NCBI RefSeq assembly: GCF_963678635.1
Contig: NC_087064.1
Span: 18,095,802-18,159,801 of the forward strand
Length of the DNA: 64,000 bases
DNA from: Symsagittifera roscoffensis
Lineage: Eukaryota; Xenacoelomorpha; Acoela; Convolutidae
Reading direction: 5' to 3'
Made by a program: the position numbers and the translations under genes. This document shows, in pieces, positions 1-9,379 of this stretch (within the stretch, counting starts at the first letter, position 1; each line of letters opens with the position of its first letter). The notes beneath the pieces were generated by a model. It was not told the DNA's origin. It was given only the letters and a program-made list of their open reading frames with translations, and made no database searches.

Positions 1-845
1 AAATTTCAAAAAAATTATCAATCAAACTGAATAAGGCTAGCTTTGATACAAATCATGCCAAGACAATAGAACGCGAAATTAGCATCAAAGAAAATTACCG
101 AGCGGTAAAAAAAAAAGCCAAAAAAACCTTGTCGGAAACCCTTTAAGCCGAAAAGAAATTCAACAAGAATGAAGACTTGTAAAAATTATTAAGTCGCCCT
201 CAAAATGCACACACACATATATACACCATCTTTTCTCTCATCAAATTAATCGGCCAGTAAAATATGAGCAGAAACCTATTTATCCGAAAAAAGGATAAAA
301 AACAAAATAAATGTCGAAATAATATATCTATCAAACTGATTAAGGCTAGTTTTGAAACAAATCATGCCAAGACAATAGAATGAGAAATTAGCATCAGAAA
401 AATTACCGAGCGGTAAAAAAAAAGCAGAAAATACCTTGTCGGGAACCCTTTAAGCCGAAAAGAAAGTCAAGAAGACTGAAAATTTATAAAAAAAAAGTTA
501 TTAAGTCCCCCTCATCCTCAAACACACACACGCGCGAAAACTTATTCGCTCATTAAACGAAACAATTTATGCTAGTAAACCGATAAAACATGGACAGAAA
601 GCTATAAAGCTGAAAAAAAGGGATAAAAAAACAAAATAAGACAACTAAAAAATATCAAAATAATTTATCTATCAAAATCAATAAGGCTAGTTTTGAAACT
701 AATCATGCCAAGACAATAGAATATGAAAATTGCATCAGAAAAACAATGGCCGAGAGGCAAAAAAGCCGAAATTTTTTCGGAAACCGTTCAAGCCGAAAAG
801 AAATTCAACAAGACTGAAGATTTACAAAAAGTTATTAAGTCCCTC
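1..845. repeat. Three diverged tandem units, ~310-340 bp
   Basis: Three copies in direct orientation share the landmark AAGGCTAG at 33, 342 and 683, followed by the same string around AATCATGCCAAGACAATAGA, a GAGCGGTAAAA-like segment, then CTTTAAGCCGAAAAGAAA and TTATTAAGTC. Spacing is 309 and 341 bp. Copies 1 and 2 end in CA-rich microsatellite-like sequence. No coding potential is seen. The array may continue to the left of the window. Confidence 0.85.
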
Positions 846-1794
846 TGCCGACAAATCTTGAGCAACCAAACGTAAATCCGACTATCGAATTTTTACCAGA
901 AAAACCCTTTACAGCGATTAAATTTCAAGACTTTCCCATTCCTCCCTCCAGCCTAGTAATAAAAAATGTAGCCTCAGTACATTGTGATTTTAATACTATG
1001 GGGAGGAGCTTCAATTTTCTGGGGGTGTGCGCTAAAATGGGAAAGACTGAAAAAAGCAAAAGAAGTAAATATTTCGTTCATTGAAACTTAAAAAGCAAGG
1101 ATAGCCGGATGAAAAACGAGCAAAAATGTTATACAAGTAGCAAAAAAGCAAAAAATTTTAGAAATAAACTAGAAACGTAACAAAAAATACGCAGCAGAGC
1201 AAAGCCGATAACCTTAGAGCAGAATAAAAACTGTTTTCATAAAAAGCCTTTAGAGTTTTGGGTCCCCTAAAACTACAATGAACAACGCTTGCAACGACAA
1301 GGAAATTTGCTTGCAGCGCAAGAAAATCTATGATGTGGCACCTAAGCCGACAAAACTTGAGCAGACTAACGAAAGTTAGACAATTCAATTTTACCTTGAA
1401 AAAAATATATATCATTTATACTGAAAAAAAGGTGTGGCCGGGACTCAAACCACAATTTTAGAATGTGAAGGCGATTAATTTACCTCCCGACCAAGTGAAA
1501 AGGAACCTGGCAGCTGTTTGATAGAAAAAATCTAGTTCCTGATTACATGATACTTGCTGTATTGAGTGTAATTATGTGCCAAAATAGAACACCCGACCGG
1601 GAGTTTCAGTATCTCGCGTCCTCGCATCAGCGCCAATGACAGTTGTCAATCTGCAACGAAAAAAGCAGGTACCGCAGATGCTATTAAACAGCCAAAACTA
1701 TGCAGCAAAAAGGCCACCACATGAACACTTTTGTTTGCGAGATGGGCTGTAAAAAATGAAGATTCGTAAAATAAAATTATACTAACAAGTTTGT
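846..1794. other. Intergenic, no gene recognised
   Basis: AT-rich sequence with no open reading frame I can support. It contains one tRNA-like segment, listed separately at 1431-1507. Confidence 0.5.
1431..1507 (-). other. tRNA-like segment (decayed tRNA or SINE head)
   Basis: On the minus strand a B-box-like GGTTTGAGTCC (consensus GGTTCGANTCC) lies about 40 bases after an A-box-like CACTTGGTCGGGAGG. The spacing is roughly that of a tRNA gene. The T-stem and acceptor stem do not pair convincingly, so a functional tRNA is unlikely. A tRNA-derived SINE head or a tRNA pseudogene fits better. Confidence 0.35.
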
Positions 1795-2396
1795 GCAATA
1801 TTTAATTTTACTTGGGTACCACTAAGTTTGTACGGCTTAAATAAAAGCTTACTCTTCTATTATGAGCCTGCTCGCTCAGTTTATTTGCTTGAAATTGAAC
1901 TCGAAATTAAAAATTACAAACCTATTATCTCATCACTGAAACAACTTTTATGAATTTCATTAGCAGAGTTTTTTTTAATCACGAACAACTTTGTTCCAAA
2001 ATACTGCATCAAAACTTCGTCTTACCTGGCACTGTTTTGCTCCTTCTCCACCGAGAAATGAAAAGAAGCAAGAATTTCAGCAGGTATAACAATACCTTCA
2101 CAAGTTTTAATCACTACATCACTCTAAAAGTTTTGATTCCTAATAAATATTCAACACAACGCCATAGCCTAGCAGCTGAAGCTGTTCTGCAGTAAAATAA
2201 TAAACAGAGAAGCCGAGCTTTTCACAACTTGCCAAACAAAAATGGATCACTATGATTTACACCAATGAAAAGACATCCAAAAATTTAAAATAAAACTAGT
2301 CTAAATAATTGTTTTAAATAAAATTAGCCTAATTGTTGTGATAAACTTAATAAATAATTTTCATAAAATGGCATGCTGAAGTCTTGATATCACAAC

Positions 2397-2969
2397 ATGG
2401 CTAAGACACGGACAATTAAACCCTGTGGCCGTATCGGATCACAGCGCTCAGAAGCTTGTTTTTGTGGAAACCCAGGCGATCCTGGCTTCATGGTGGGATG
2501 TGACGCGTGGGACTCCAGGTTTCATGGAAAATGTGCCAACTTGAAAAGCAAAGAGGAAGCAGATGCTCTGGATTTCTACAGATGTGGCTCTTGTCAGACC
2601 GCAAACATACTCATCAGAAAGTGCAGATTGTGCAAAGATTTGGTGAAGCTCACACAACAAGGACTAATACGGGTGCACCGCCCCAACGGAACCAAATGTC
2701 CAAACAGCGGCACTGCAGATTACGACTTAGAAAAAATAGATACTCAACCACAGTACTTGAAACTCTTGTACACTTTCTGCTCCAGTAGACTTAATTGCCT
2801 CAAACGAGTTCCTAAAGCTTCACGAAACCACTTAGCTGAGTTTTTTTTGATTTGTTTGATAAAATTTGCGTGCAGCCGGATAATTTGTCACTTTGGTGCA
2901 GATTATTTACTCTTATTGGCAATTGTCTTTCTGTTCCTAAAAAAGACAACAACGATAGTCAGTCACTAG
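2397..2969 (+). pseudogene. LINE ORF N-terminus: PHD finger plus second zinc motif
   Basis: The ATG at 2397 opens a 190-codon frame. Residues 20-70 show a Cys4-His-Cys3 arrangement (CFCG, VGCD, RFHGKCANL, then YRCGSC), as in PHD fingers. A second small motif follows, RKCRLCKDL then RVHRPNGTKCP, a CxxC...H...C pattern common just upstream of RT in this LINE group. Real homology ends near codon 130. The rest of the frame to 2969 is read-through after a frameshift, because the RT domain continues in another frame from about 2852. The PHD would act in the element's own protein, possibly in chromatin binding; that role is inferred. Confidence 0.7.
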
Positions 2970-3865
2970 CGTCCGAGGTCAACGAGCGGATTCGACTTTT
3001 CCAGTCAGGTCAAGTAACAGCTCAACCACAAGACAGGAAAAAGGCTCGGAAAGCGACGCACTCGCAAACCCCGTCCGACGAAATGAGTAAACGCGTCTCC
3101 CGTAAGATAGAAGCTTTCGACATCAAAGGTGCCATCCGCGTAGCTTCCTCTGACGAACAAATGGCTGACGCCAGTGATGTCTCTGTAGTGAACGAGCTCA
3201 AAGAGAAACACCCGCCGCGCTCTTTCTGCGACATCAATAACCCTCTGCCAGCCAATGAATCGCCAGTAACCTGCCACCCATCTGATGTCCGCGACGCCAT
3301 TCAGTCTTTCCCTTTTGGTTCTGCAGCTGGACCCGACCGAGTCACTCCTCAGATCTTGAAAGACTTGATAAGCCAACGTGGAGAAGCGTCCGAGCCTTTT
3401 TTAGTTAGCCTCTCTTCCTTCATCAATATTCTGCTAGCAGTCAAAGTTTCGGATTCTGTCCGTCCGTTCTTGTTCGGAGCCACTTTGTTTGCCTCATCGA
3501 AAAAATCTGGAGGGGTCCGTCCCATAGCAGTAGGAAAAGTCTTTCGCAGGTTAGCTTCGTTGTGTGGAGGTCGCAGCTACGCTAGCGCAAGGAAGACGTC
3601 TTATGGCACTCGTCAGTTGGGATACGGCACACCCAGAGGAGCAGAAGCTGCCGTCCATGCTACGCGTCAGTTTTTACACGACAACTCGGATAGCACCGGC
3701 AAAGTCATATTGAAGATCGACTTAAAGAACGCCTTTCACACGGTTTCGCGCGGAAAGTTCTTGTCTTTTGTCCAGGAGCGTTACCCAGGTCTATACCCGT
3801 ACACACACCGCTTATGGCTCCGCGTCACACCTCTTCTTTGGTCAGTCTGTTTTGTCATCCGATGA
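2852..3865 (+). pseudogene. LINE reverse transcriptase, fingers and first palm part
   Basis: This frame carries the RT N-terminal half. A GSAAGPDRVTPQIL segment matches the AGPDG-like motif upstream of the fingers. KKSGGVRPIAVGKVFRR is the strongly conserved RPI motif, and ILKIDLKNAFHTVSR is motif A with its catalytic Asp intact (about residue 297). The frame is lost after about 3800: the reading continues in the overlapping frame starting 3768 with motif B (SDEGGQQGDP). Two frames with overlapping homology mean a small indel near 3800-3840, so no intact enzyme is encoded. Confidence 0.8.
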
Positions 3866-4298
3866 AGGTGGTCAACAGGGAGACCCAGAGGCCCCGCCAT
3901 TATTCTGTGACAGAGTTAACGAAATCACCAAGAAAGTCTTAGCGACTTCACGATCAAATGTCCGAGAGTGCCGCATTGGGTGTGAGCTCTACTTCTTGGG
4001 CAACTCTTCTGAGGAACAAAAGTCTTTTATTCTTTCTGAATTCAATAAAGTCTCTCCATTTATAAAGACACCTGGTGTTGAAAACTTGGTCATCTTTGGG
4101 GCGCCTGTTGGTGACACTGCGCTAGTTCAAGCCCTGAATGAGAAAATAGCTCATCTAGAACGTCTCTGCTCGCGTCTGAAGAACCATGAGGCTCATCATG
4201 CTCTCTTTCTCCTTATGAGCTCTTTCTCTATCCCGAAACTGTTATATATTCTACGTACCTCGCCTTGTTTCAGACATCCAGATCTGCTAGCTAAGTAG
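3768..4298 (+). pseudogene. LINE RT motif B with the catalytic YxDD box deleted
   Basis: Motif B GGQQGDPEAPPLFC is present at about residues 34-47. The sequence then runs RVNEITKKVLATS, where a YxDD motif should lie between ITKK and the following VL segment. None is present. Copy 2 (11.18 kb) has exactly the same junction. Copy 1 has also lost about 24 bases just before GCELYFLGNS that copy 2 retains. The frame ends at a TAG near 4296. The enzyme from either copy would be dead. Confidence 0.75.
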
Positions 4299-4427
4299 AT
4301 GGCATTTTTTACTCCAGCCTTGAAACCATCTGCAACATCAAACTTGATCCAAGTGCCCGCAAGCAAACATCTTTCCCCGCTGCCATGAGTGGTTTAGGTA
4401 TCGGCTCTGCGTCGGCTCTAGCGATTT

Positions 4428-5369
4428 GTGGGTATCTGTCATCTGTCGGTAGTTCCTCGCAGCTTTGTTCTGCAATTCTTGGGAAGCCTTTCTCCGACCC
4501 GCACTACACTGAAGGTCTTTCATCTTTCATTATGGCACCAGTTGTCTAGTCTGGACTCGCCAACCCCAGGTCGTTTCCAGAAATCGTGGTCAGGTCCCGT
4601 GTACAGGAAGCTGTTCCATGATCTCCTGACTGAAGCGACTGAAGAGAAAACACGCAAAAGTCTGAAATCTTTTGAAGGCAAGATCCAGTCTGCTTGGTTA
4701 ACAGCGTTCCCGTCTAGCTCGTTAGGTCTCAAATTGTCCAACGTCCAGCTTCGAATCTCGCTAGCACTACGGCTTGGTGTCAACTTATGTGAGACGCATG
4801 TTTGTCGTTGTGGCGAGCCAGTTGAAGCTTCCGCAGGGCATGGTGTTTCGTGCAGAAAAAGCGCCGGCTGATTTGTGCGCCACACGATGATAAACGACAT
4901 TGTAAAGCGAGCACTGGGATCTAGTAATATTCAGTCGATTCTTGAGCCCCCTGGCCTCTGTACTGCAGATCAGAAACGTCCAGATGGCCTTATCTCCTTA
5001 CCTTGGTGCCCTGGGAGAGAGGGCAGTCCCTCATATGGGATGCGACCGTTATTGACGCCTTGGTCATCTCCCTTCTCGGCCGCCGCTGAAGACGAAGCTC
5101 GTAAGACCTCCAATTACAATGAATTAATCAACAGAGGCTACATCTTCGCCCCAGTCGCTTTCGGGGTTCAGGGTGGGTGCGGACCAAAAACATCCAAGTT
5201 CATCAAGAAACTCGGTGAGAAATTGAAAGAAACCACTCAAGATCCAAAATCCGCCTTCTACATGAAACAAAGAATTTCCATCGTCATCCATATCGGGAAT
5301 GCCGCGTCCGTCTTGGGGACCTTGGGAGAGAGTGACGCCCTAGGACAAGTTTTTTACCTGCTACATTAG
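4428..5369 (+). pseudogene. LINE ORF C-terminal region with one in-frame stop
   Basis: One frame runs from 4428 to 5369, interrupted only by TGA at 4869-4871; copy 2 has TGG (Trp) there. It contains a Cys/His cluster (HVCRCGEP, then HGVSCRKSAG and VRHTMINDI), the C..C...H...C...RH pattern found after the thumb in this LINE group. The C-terminal tail ends QRISIVIHIGNAASVLGT, with counterparts in the third LINE remnant (14.5 kb) and the minus-strand element. No RNase H or endonuclease domain is recognisable. Confidence 0.7.
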
Positions 5370-5673
5370 ACGTTCTCTATTGGTGCTAAGTTCCACATCC
5401 ATCGGTGCTAGTTAATTATTGCTTATACTAGAAACAGTTATCTTCTAAGATTCCGGCTCCATTTTATTATGTGAATAGTTTTAATGCAGTAGATTTTATA
5501 CCGCTTGTACAGAAAAGCTCTTTTTATAAAAAAAAATATATTACAAAAGGGGCACTTCCGTTTAGTTACGGTAAGTGCACAAGCTGGATAGGGCCATACC
5601 AGCGATATAAAAATGCATATATATCAGCAATGAAGTCATAAATCAGCATTAAATGAATCGTCGTAATGTTAAC

Positions 5674-6387
5674 TTATCTTAGCCGTCCTTCCTCTACAAT
5701 AGCGCTTATGGAGTTGTCGATAAATTGAACTTTGCGTAGCGATCTGCACCCCCTTATACAAAGTATAGAGCTCCTCAGGAGCGCAAAGCTTATTTTAGTT
5801 CTTATGTAGTTTGTAGATTCTGGATAGCTTTCTTGTCTTTTTTCACTTAGTTTTTCGGCCAATCGCTGCATCGTCCGCGTGGCTGTTGGAGCAGCGCCAC
5901 AGGTGCATCCAAAAATTAGCGGGCAGAAGCTACTCTGCTCTACGTTTAAAATTCTTTGCTGATCTTTGGAGTTCTTCAGCGTTTCGTGGTATTTGTATGC
6001 ATCCTTATGCAGTTTTCGCGATGTTTTGGCATGAGGGTTGAAAATTTTCACATCAAAGAAAGCGCGGCTGAATTGTGAACCCCAGAGTCCGTTTGCCTTA
6101 ATGTCAAGTCGTGCCTCATCTTCAGTTGTAGTTTAATTGTTGACAAAGCTTTCGCCTTGCAACGGCTGAAGTTTCGGCTCAATCTCGACGTCATAGCAAA
6201 CCTCGTTCATGAGGTTGGCGATTGTGTCTCTAATTTCATTGTGTCTTATGTGTGTGTAACCACCCTTTGCACAGTGAAGGGCATGTGTCAAGTTAAAATC
6301 AGCACCATATGCACTTTTGAGTGGGGTTTTGGTTGGTTCCCATCCGTATCTTAAGTAAATACCATCTCTGAACTCTGATTTATTCAC
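5674..6387 (-). pseudogene. LINE ORF2 C-terminus: Cys/His region and tail
   Basis: In one frame with a few stops, HALHCAKGGYTHIRHNEI then EIEPKLQPLQGESF form the conserved Cys/His and acidic stretch. VKIFNPHAKTSRKLHKD and CPLIFGCTCGAAPTATR then lead into a tail (LLRSSILCIRG) ending at the TAA near 5674. These motifs are typical of LINE ORF2 C-termini widespread in marine invertebrate genomes. They align in order with the + strand copies, confirming that the two elements belong to the same broad group. Confidence 0.75.
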
Positions 6388-6873
6388 AGGTTGAAGTTGT
6401 ATCTGCTCAGTGGTAGAGCATTCAGCCAGTAAGAGGCTCCCTTTTCAGAGGCCAAGACGATTGCGTATTTATCTGTTTCATTTAAGGAGTTAATGAGGTT
6501 TGTTTTTTTTCGATTCGTTCTATCAGTTTTCAATTTTTTGATTTTCGTACATATTTTTTCTTGCTGTGTTACTGCTGTAATAGGATCTTGAGATTCCAGT
6601 ACTAGTGATGTTTCCTTAGACTATTCTAGGTAGCTTTCATGATCGGATGGCAGCTTGATGTTAAGTCCGCCCATTTTAAGGGGTAAAGAAGATATCTCAG
6701 GGAACTGGGGGTTTAAGGTGTCTTTACCGAATATGTTAGGTAATAATTGTTCTTTGATAATATTTTCACATATTTCTAAGTATTCCATAGTGTTAGGCGT
6801 TGTCCTGGCAAGAAATGAAAGCTTTTCTTGAACTCTTTTAGTATAGCAGACATAAACGTTTTGAGGGGAGGTT

Positions 6874-7233
6874 TTAGCGATTTTCGTTAGTTTTTTTCAA
6901 AAGTTTGATTTGCTCATTCTGTTGAAATTCGAGGAACTTTTCAGATTCTGTTCCTTTAACTGAACCAAGCACTCGGGCTCCTGCCTTTATAGTGATTCCT
7001 GTATCTGCGAAGATTTTCTGAGCTTCACCGAGTTTTTCATCCTTGACAATGAGTTGGCATTTGGATGCTTTCACGTGGTAGCTGAAAAATTTACCCAGTG
7101 ATACAATTTTATCGAGGACGGTTCGTAGATTGCCTAATTTACCGACTGCCTTTCCGTCGTCTGTGTACCATTTCTGGGTTACATCGTCTACTGATAAAAG
7201 TTTTATGAGGGGTATTATGGTTGGACCGTACAT
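6874..7233 (-). pseudogene. LINE RT palm with YTDD box and thumb
   Basis: KWYTDDGKAVGKL (residues 21-33) contains the RT motif C as YTDD at 7167-7156. SKCQLIVKDEKLGEAQ and GARVLGSVKGTE follow, the usual K...LI and G...LG segments of LINE palm and thumb. The frame is shifted relative to the upstream RT part but is shared with the C-terminal portion. Motif C survives here, in contrast to the + strand copies, where it is deleted. Confidence 0.8.
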
Positions 7234-7325
7234 GACCTTGCTATTGGATCCCCTTGGGTTGTCCCTTCTTGAGAGTAGATTGTTTTTTGTTAACGAATAG
7301 TTTAGGTGGATTGGAGTAGGAGTTC

Positions 7326-7814
7326 TTAAATGCTGTTAAAAAGGGAAGGGCAGGTATTTTCGATGTTTTTTAAAGCCAGTTTTCGGTTCAGCGAGTTGAA
7401 AGCGTTTTCGGCATTTATCAGTAAAACAGCATCGGCGGAAGTTTTGCTGTAATGATCTCTTAGCGTGTGGATCGCATATTCAATGCCACATTTTTGTTCT
7501 AGGCAGAGTTGGTAGTTTGAACCGAGCGACATGAGTTCGTTTTTTAGGCATTTAGTTATTGTTCGCCCTATTATCCTACGCATAACTTCTACTATGCCTA
7601 TGGGTCTTACCCCTGGATTCTTATCTAAGGGTATTAACCTGCATGCGTTATATGGTTCCATTAGTTCTGGATTTAGTTCTTCTGTGGCCAATTTTTTGGC
7701 AATTTTAGCAATTGTTTTTGAAATTTCAACTGATTGTTGCCCGAAGTGTGTTAAAATACGTCTCCACTCAATTGCATCGAGGCCAGATGGTCCATGCAAT
7801 CCGTGCGTTCTCAT
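7326..7814 (-). pseudogene. LINE RT fingers and motif A (Asp to Asn)
   Basis: HGPSGLDAIEWRRIL opens the RT domain, followed by KNPGVRPIGIVEVMRRIIG (the RPI motif) and LLINAENAFNSLNR, which is motif A. The catalytic Asp normally found at the N of INAENAFN is Asn here (codon AAT), a single-base change that would inactivate the polymerase. The frame is the same as 8111-7899, and a frameshift separates it from the YxDD part at 7233. It is clearly related to, but diverged from, the RT of the + strand copies. Confidence 0.8.
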
Positions 7815-7898
7815 GGCTGCCTTCTTGATATGTTGACCGTTTATCTGATCAAATATCGATGGATGGAAAGGAACTGTTTCGTTTGAGACTGGTGTAAT

Positions 7899-8738
7899 TT
7901 AGTTCTCATCAATTGGTTTAGATGGTGGGTGTTTCTCTATGAGAGTTTGTCCTACTGTCTTACCTTTGACAATTTCGTCGAGTGAAAGAACGCTTTTAGA
8001 TGTGTCTGTTAATTTTGCAATTGCGCTTGATATTTTTCCAGTATTCATTAGTTTGTTCAACTGTTGTGCTTCAGTTTCAGTTTTTCTTCTACTTCCTTTC
8101 AACAAGAGCATATGCAGCGCCTTTCCTTCGTTATATAGTCCATCCAGGTCTCTGTCTTGCCATTGCGTAAGTCGCCTTGCTATTGTTTTGGATAAAGATC
8201 CATCAATTTTGGACTTTGTTTAGCACAGTAATACGTGTGGAAAAATCATTGCTGCGTGCATTGCGAAGGTATTTTCGTTGTTTTCTAATAGGCTGTTCAA
8301 AGTTCTATTGAGGGTTTCAATGAAGTTATAACCAACTTTATTTTTTGACAAGATCATAAAGACCGGTATCCAGTGGACCACTTCGGTGTATATTTTCTTG
8401 GTGGCTTCGATGAGTTCTGGACAGGGGTTTGATCATGGGTCTTGAATTGTTCTAGGTTCTATAGTGGAAGACTCTCCTGAGTTTTGTGAGTGTGGGGCAG
8501 TGGAAGGGTGCATTTGGGGGAGCGTGGTTGTAGCTAAGGTTGGGGGATCGCATTCAGGCTTGTCGTTAGCTGAATGAAATTAGGAGGTGCAGCGATGAAA
8601 GCTGAAATTGTCATTTTGATCACTGCTGCAGGCTAGGCCGCTGCATTTTACATGCATGTAGCCTGGGCATGTGAAGCACCAAACACCTCCGCCTCGTAGT
8701 CTGCTTTTACAAATAAGTCAGTGTGTTTGAGTAGCCAT
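7899..8738 (-). pseudogene. LINE ORF2 N-terminus: PHD-like finger and linker
   Basis: ORF2 starts at ATG 8738 but meets TGA seven codons later. Beyond the stop the frame shows VWCFTCPGYMHVKCSGL then FHRC, a PHD-like WC..C...H..C...C core. A linker follows, with further in-frame stops near 8.58, 8.44 and 8.22 kb. The frame then gives RRLTQWQDRDLDGLYNEG, KLMNTGKISSAIAKL and GQTLIEKHP, the conserved stretch preceding RT in this LINE group. A last stop at about 7899 is followed in the same frame by the RT domain. The continuity of frame across five stops shows decay by point mutation. Confidence 0.65.
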
Positions 8739-8762
8739 TTTAGGAAGGACGGCGGTGTCAAG

Positions 8763-9302
8763 TTAGCGAGAGAAGTTATAGATTAAATTTGCAAGAAAAT
8801 TTGTAGAGAAATCATTACCGTAGAACGAGAAATGGATGCCATCACGACAGAACATTTTAGGGGTTAGATTTAGGTTGAGGTTAGGCGAAACAACAAGTGT
8901 ATGGGGGTGTAGAAATCTATTTATCAAAATAAACAGCACATGATTATGAATATAAATATCGCGATTTACTTCGGTATTATTACAGTTCTGAATTGTTTTG
9001 GGGATGATCAGTGTCTTGGGCTGAAACTTGTTAGTGACGAGGTTAATCAAGTTTTTCCACTGCTGTTCTAACTCTTGTGGATGCAGCCTGTTGTCATTGT
9101 ATCCAGCAACTATTGTTACTGTATTTAGGCGCTTTGGTCTGTATTGTAAAACTGTTTCAAACAGATCATGAAGCGTTGCGCCGCGGTAGGAGTGAATTGT
9201 TAATTTTACTAGAGCTGGTTTGATATATTTGGTCCTTGAAGTCCCGATAACTAGTTTCTGTGAGAACTCAGGGATGCGTCTTGCCTGGAATCGCGGCATC
9301 AA
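8763..9302 (-). CDS. SGNH/GDSL esterase-like ORF1 of a LINE
   Basis: This uninterrupted 179-codon ORF has all the landmarks of the SGNH hydrolase fold. LVIGTSRTKY (Ser22) stands in the GDS position, YRGATL carries block II Gly41, VAGYNDN (67-71) is block III GxND, and RDGIHFS (Asp154, His157) is block V DxxH. The likely triad is therefore Ser22/Asp154/His157. Block I reads GTS rather than GDS, which is also seen in transposon esterases. It sits just upstream of the RT-bearing ORF on the same strand, so it is best read as ORF1 of that LINE. Its substrate is unknown; lipid or acetyl ester hydrolysis is what the fold suggests. It is the only intact ORF in this element. Confidence 0.75.
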   Translation of the reverse strand: MMPRFQARRIPEFSQKLVIGTSRTKYIKPALVKLTIHSYRGATLHDLFETVLQYRPKRLNTVTIVAGYNDNRLHPQELEQQWKNLINLVTNKFQPKTLIIPKTIQNCNNTEVNRDIYIHNHVLFILINRFLHPHTLVVSPNLNLNLTPKMFCRDGIHFSFYGNDFSTNFLANLIYNFSR

Positions 9303-9379
9303 CCTGAAAGACAGACAACTGGGGCGAGAAAGGAAGCTCTTTGGGGTGAATTGTGAATAATTTCACTAAGCTTTTTTAT

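Larger units (their letters stand above)
1795..5540 (+). mobile_element. Non-LTR retrotransposon (LINE), copy 1, degenerate
   Basis: The 5' part (about 1795-2200) matches the block at 10010-10430 and 13405-13820, so it is probably the element's own 5' region. Next come a PHD-finger ORF (2397), an RT domain, a Cys/His-rich region and a C-terminal tail ending at 5369, then an untranslated tail that diverges at about 5530. The coding part switches frame at about 2.85 and 3.8 kb and lacks the RT YxDD box. A second copy of the 3' half is at 11090-12779. PHD fingers and esterases are known in CR1-like LINEs; the family assignment here is tentative. Confidence 0.8.
5541..9302 (-). mobile_element. 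Minus-strand LINE with SGNH esterase, PHD finger and RT
   Basis: Read on the minus strand, the order is an esterase-like ORF (9302-8763), a 24-base gap, then a long second ORF from ATG 8738 with PHD-like finger, linker, RT and Cys/His C-terminus ending at 5674. The 3' flank contains the hairpin CACTTACCGT...ACGGAAGTG at about 5560-5585 and meets the tail of LINE copy 1 head-on. The second ORF has about five in-frame stops and one frameshift (between 7326 and 7233), so this is an old copy. Both an esterase and a PHD finger have been described in CR1-like non-LTR elements. Confidence 0.8.
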
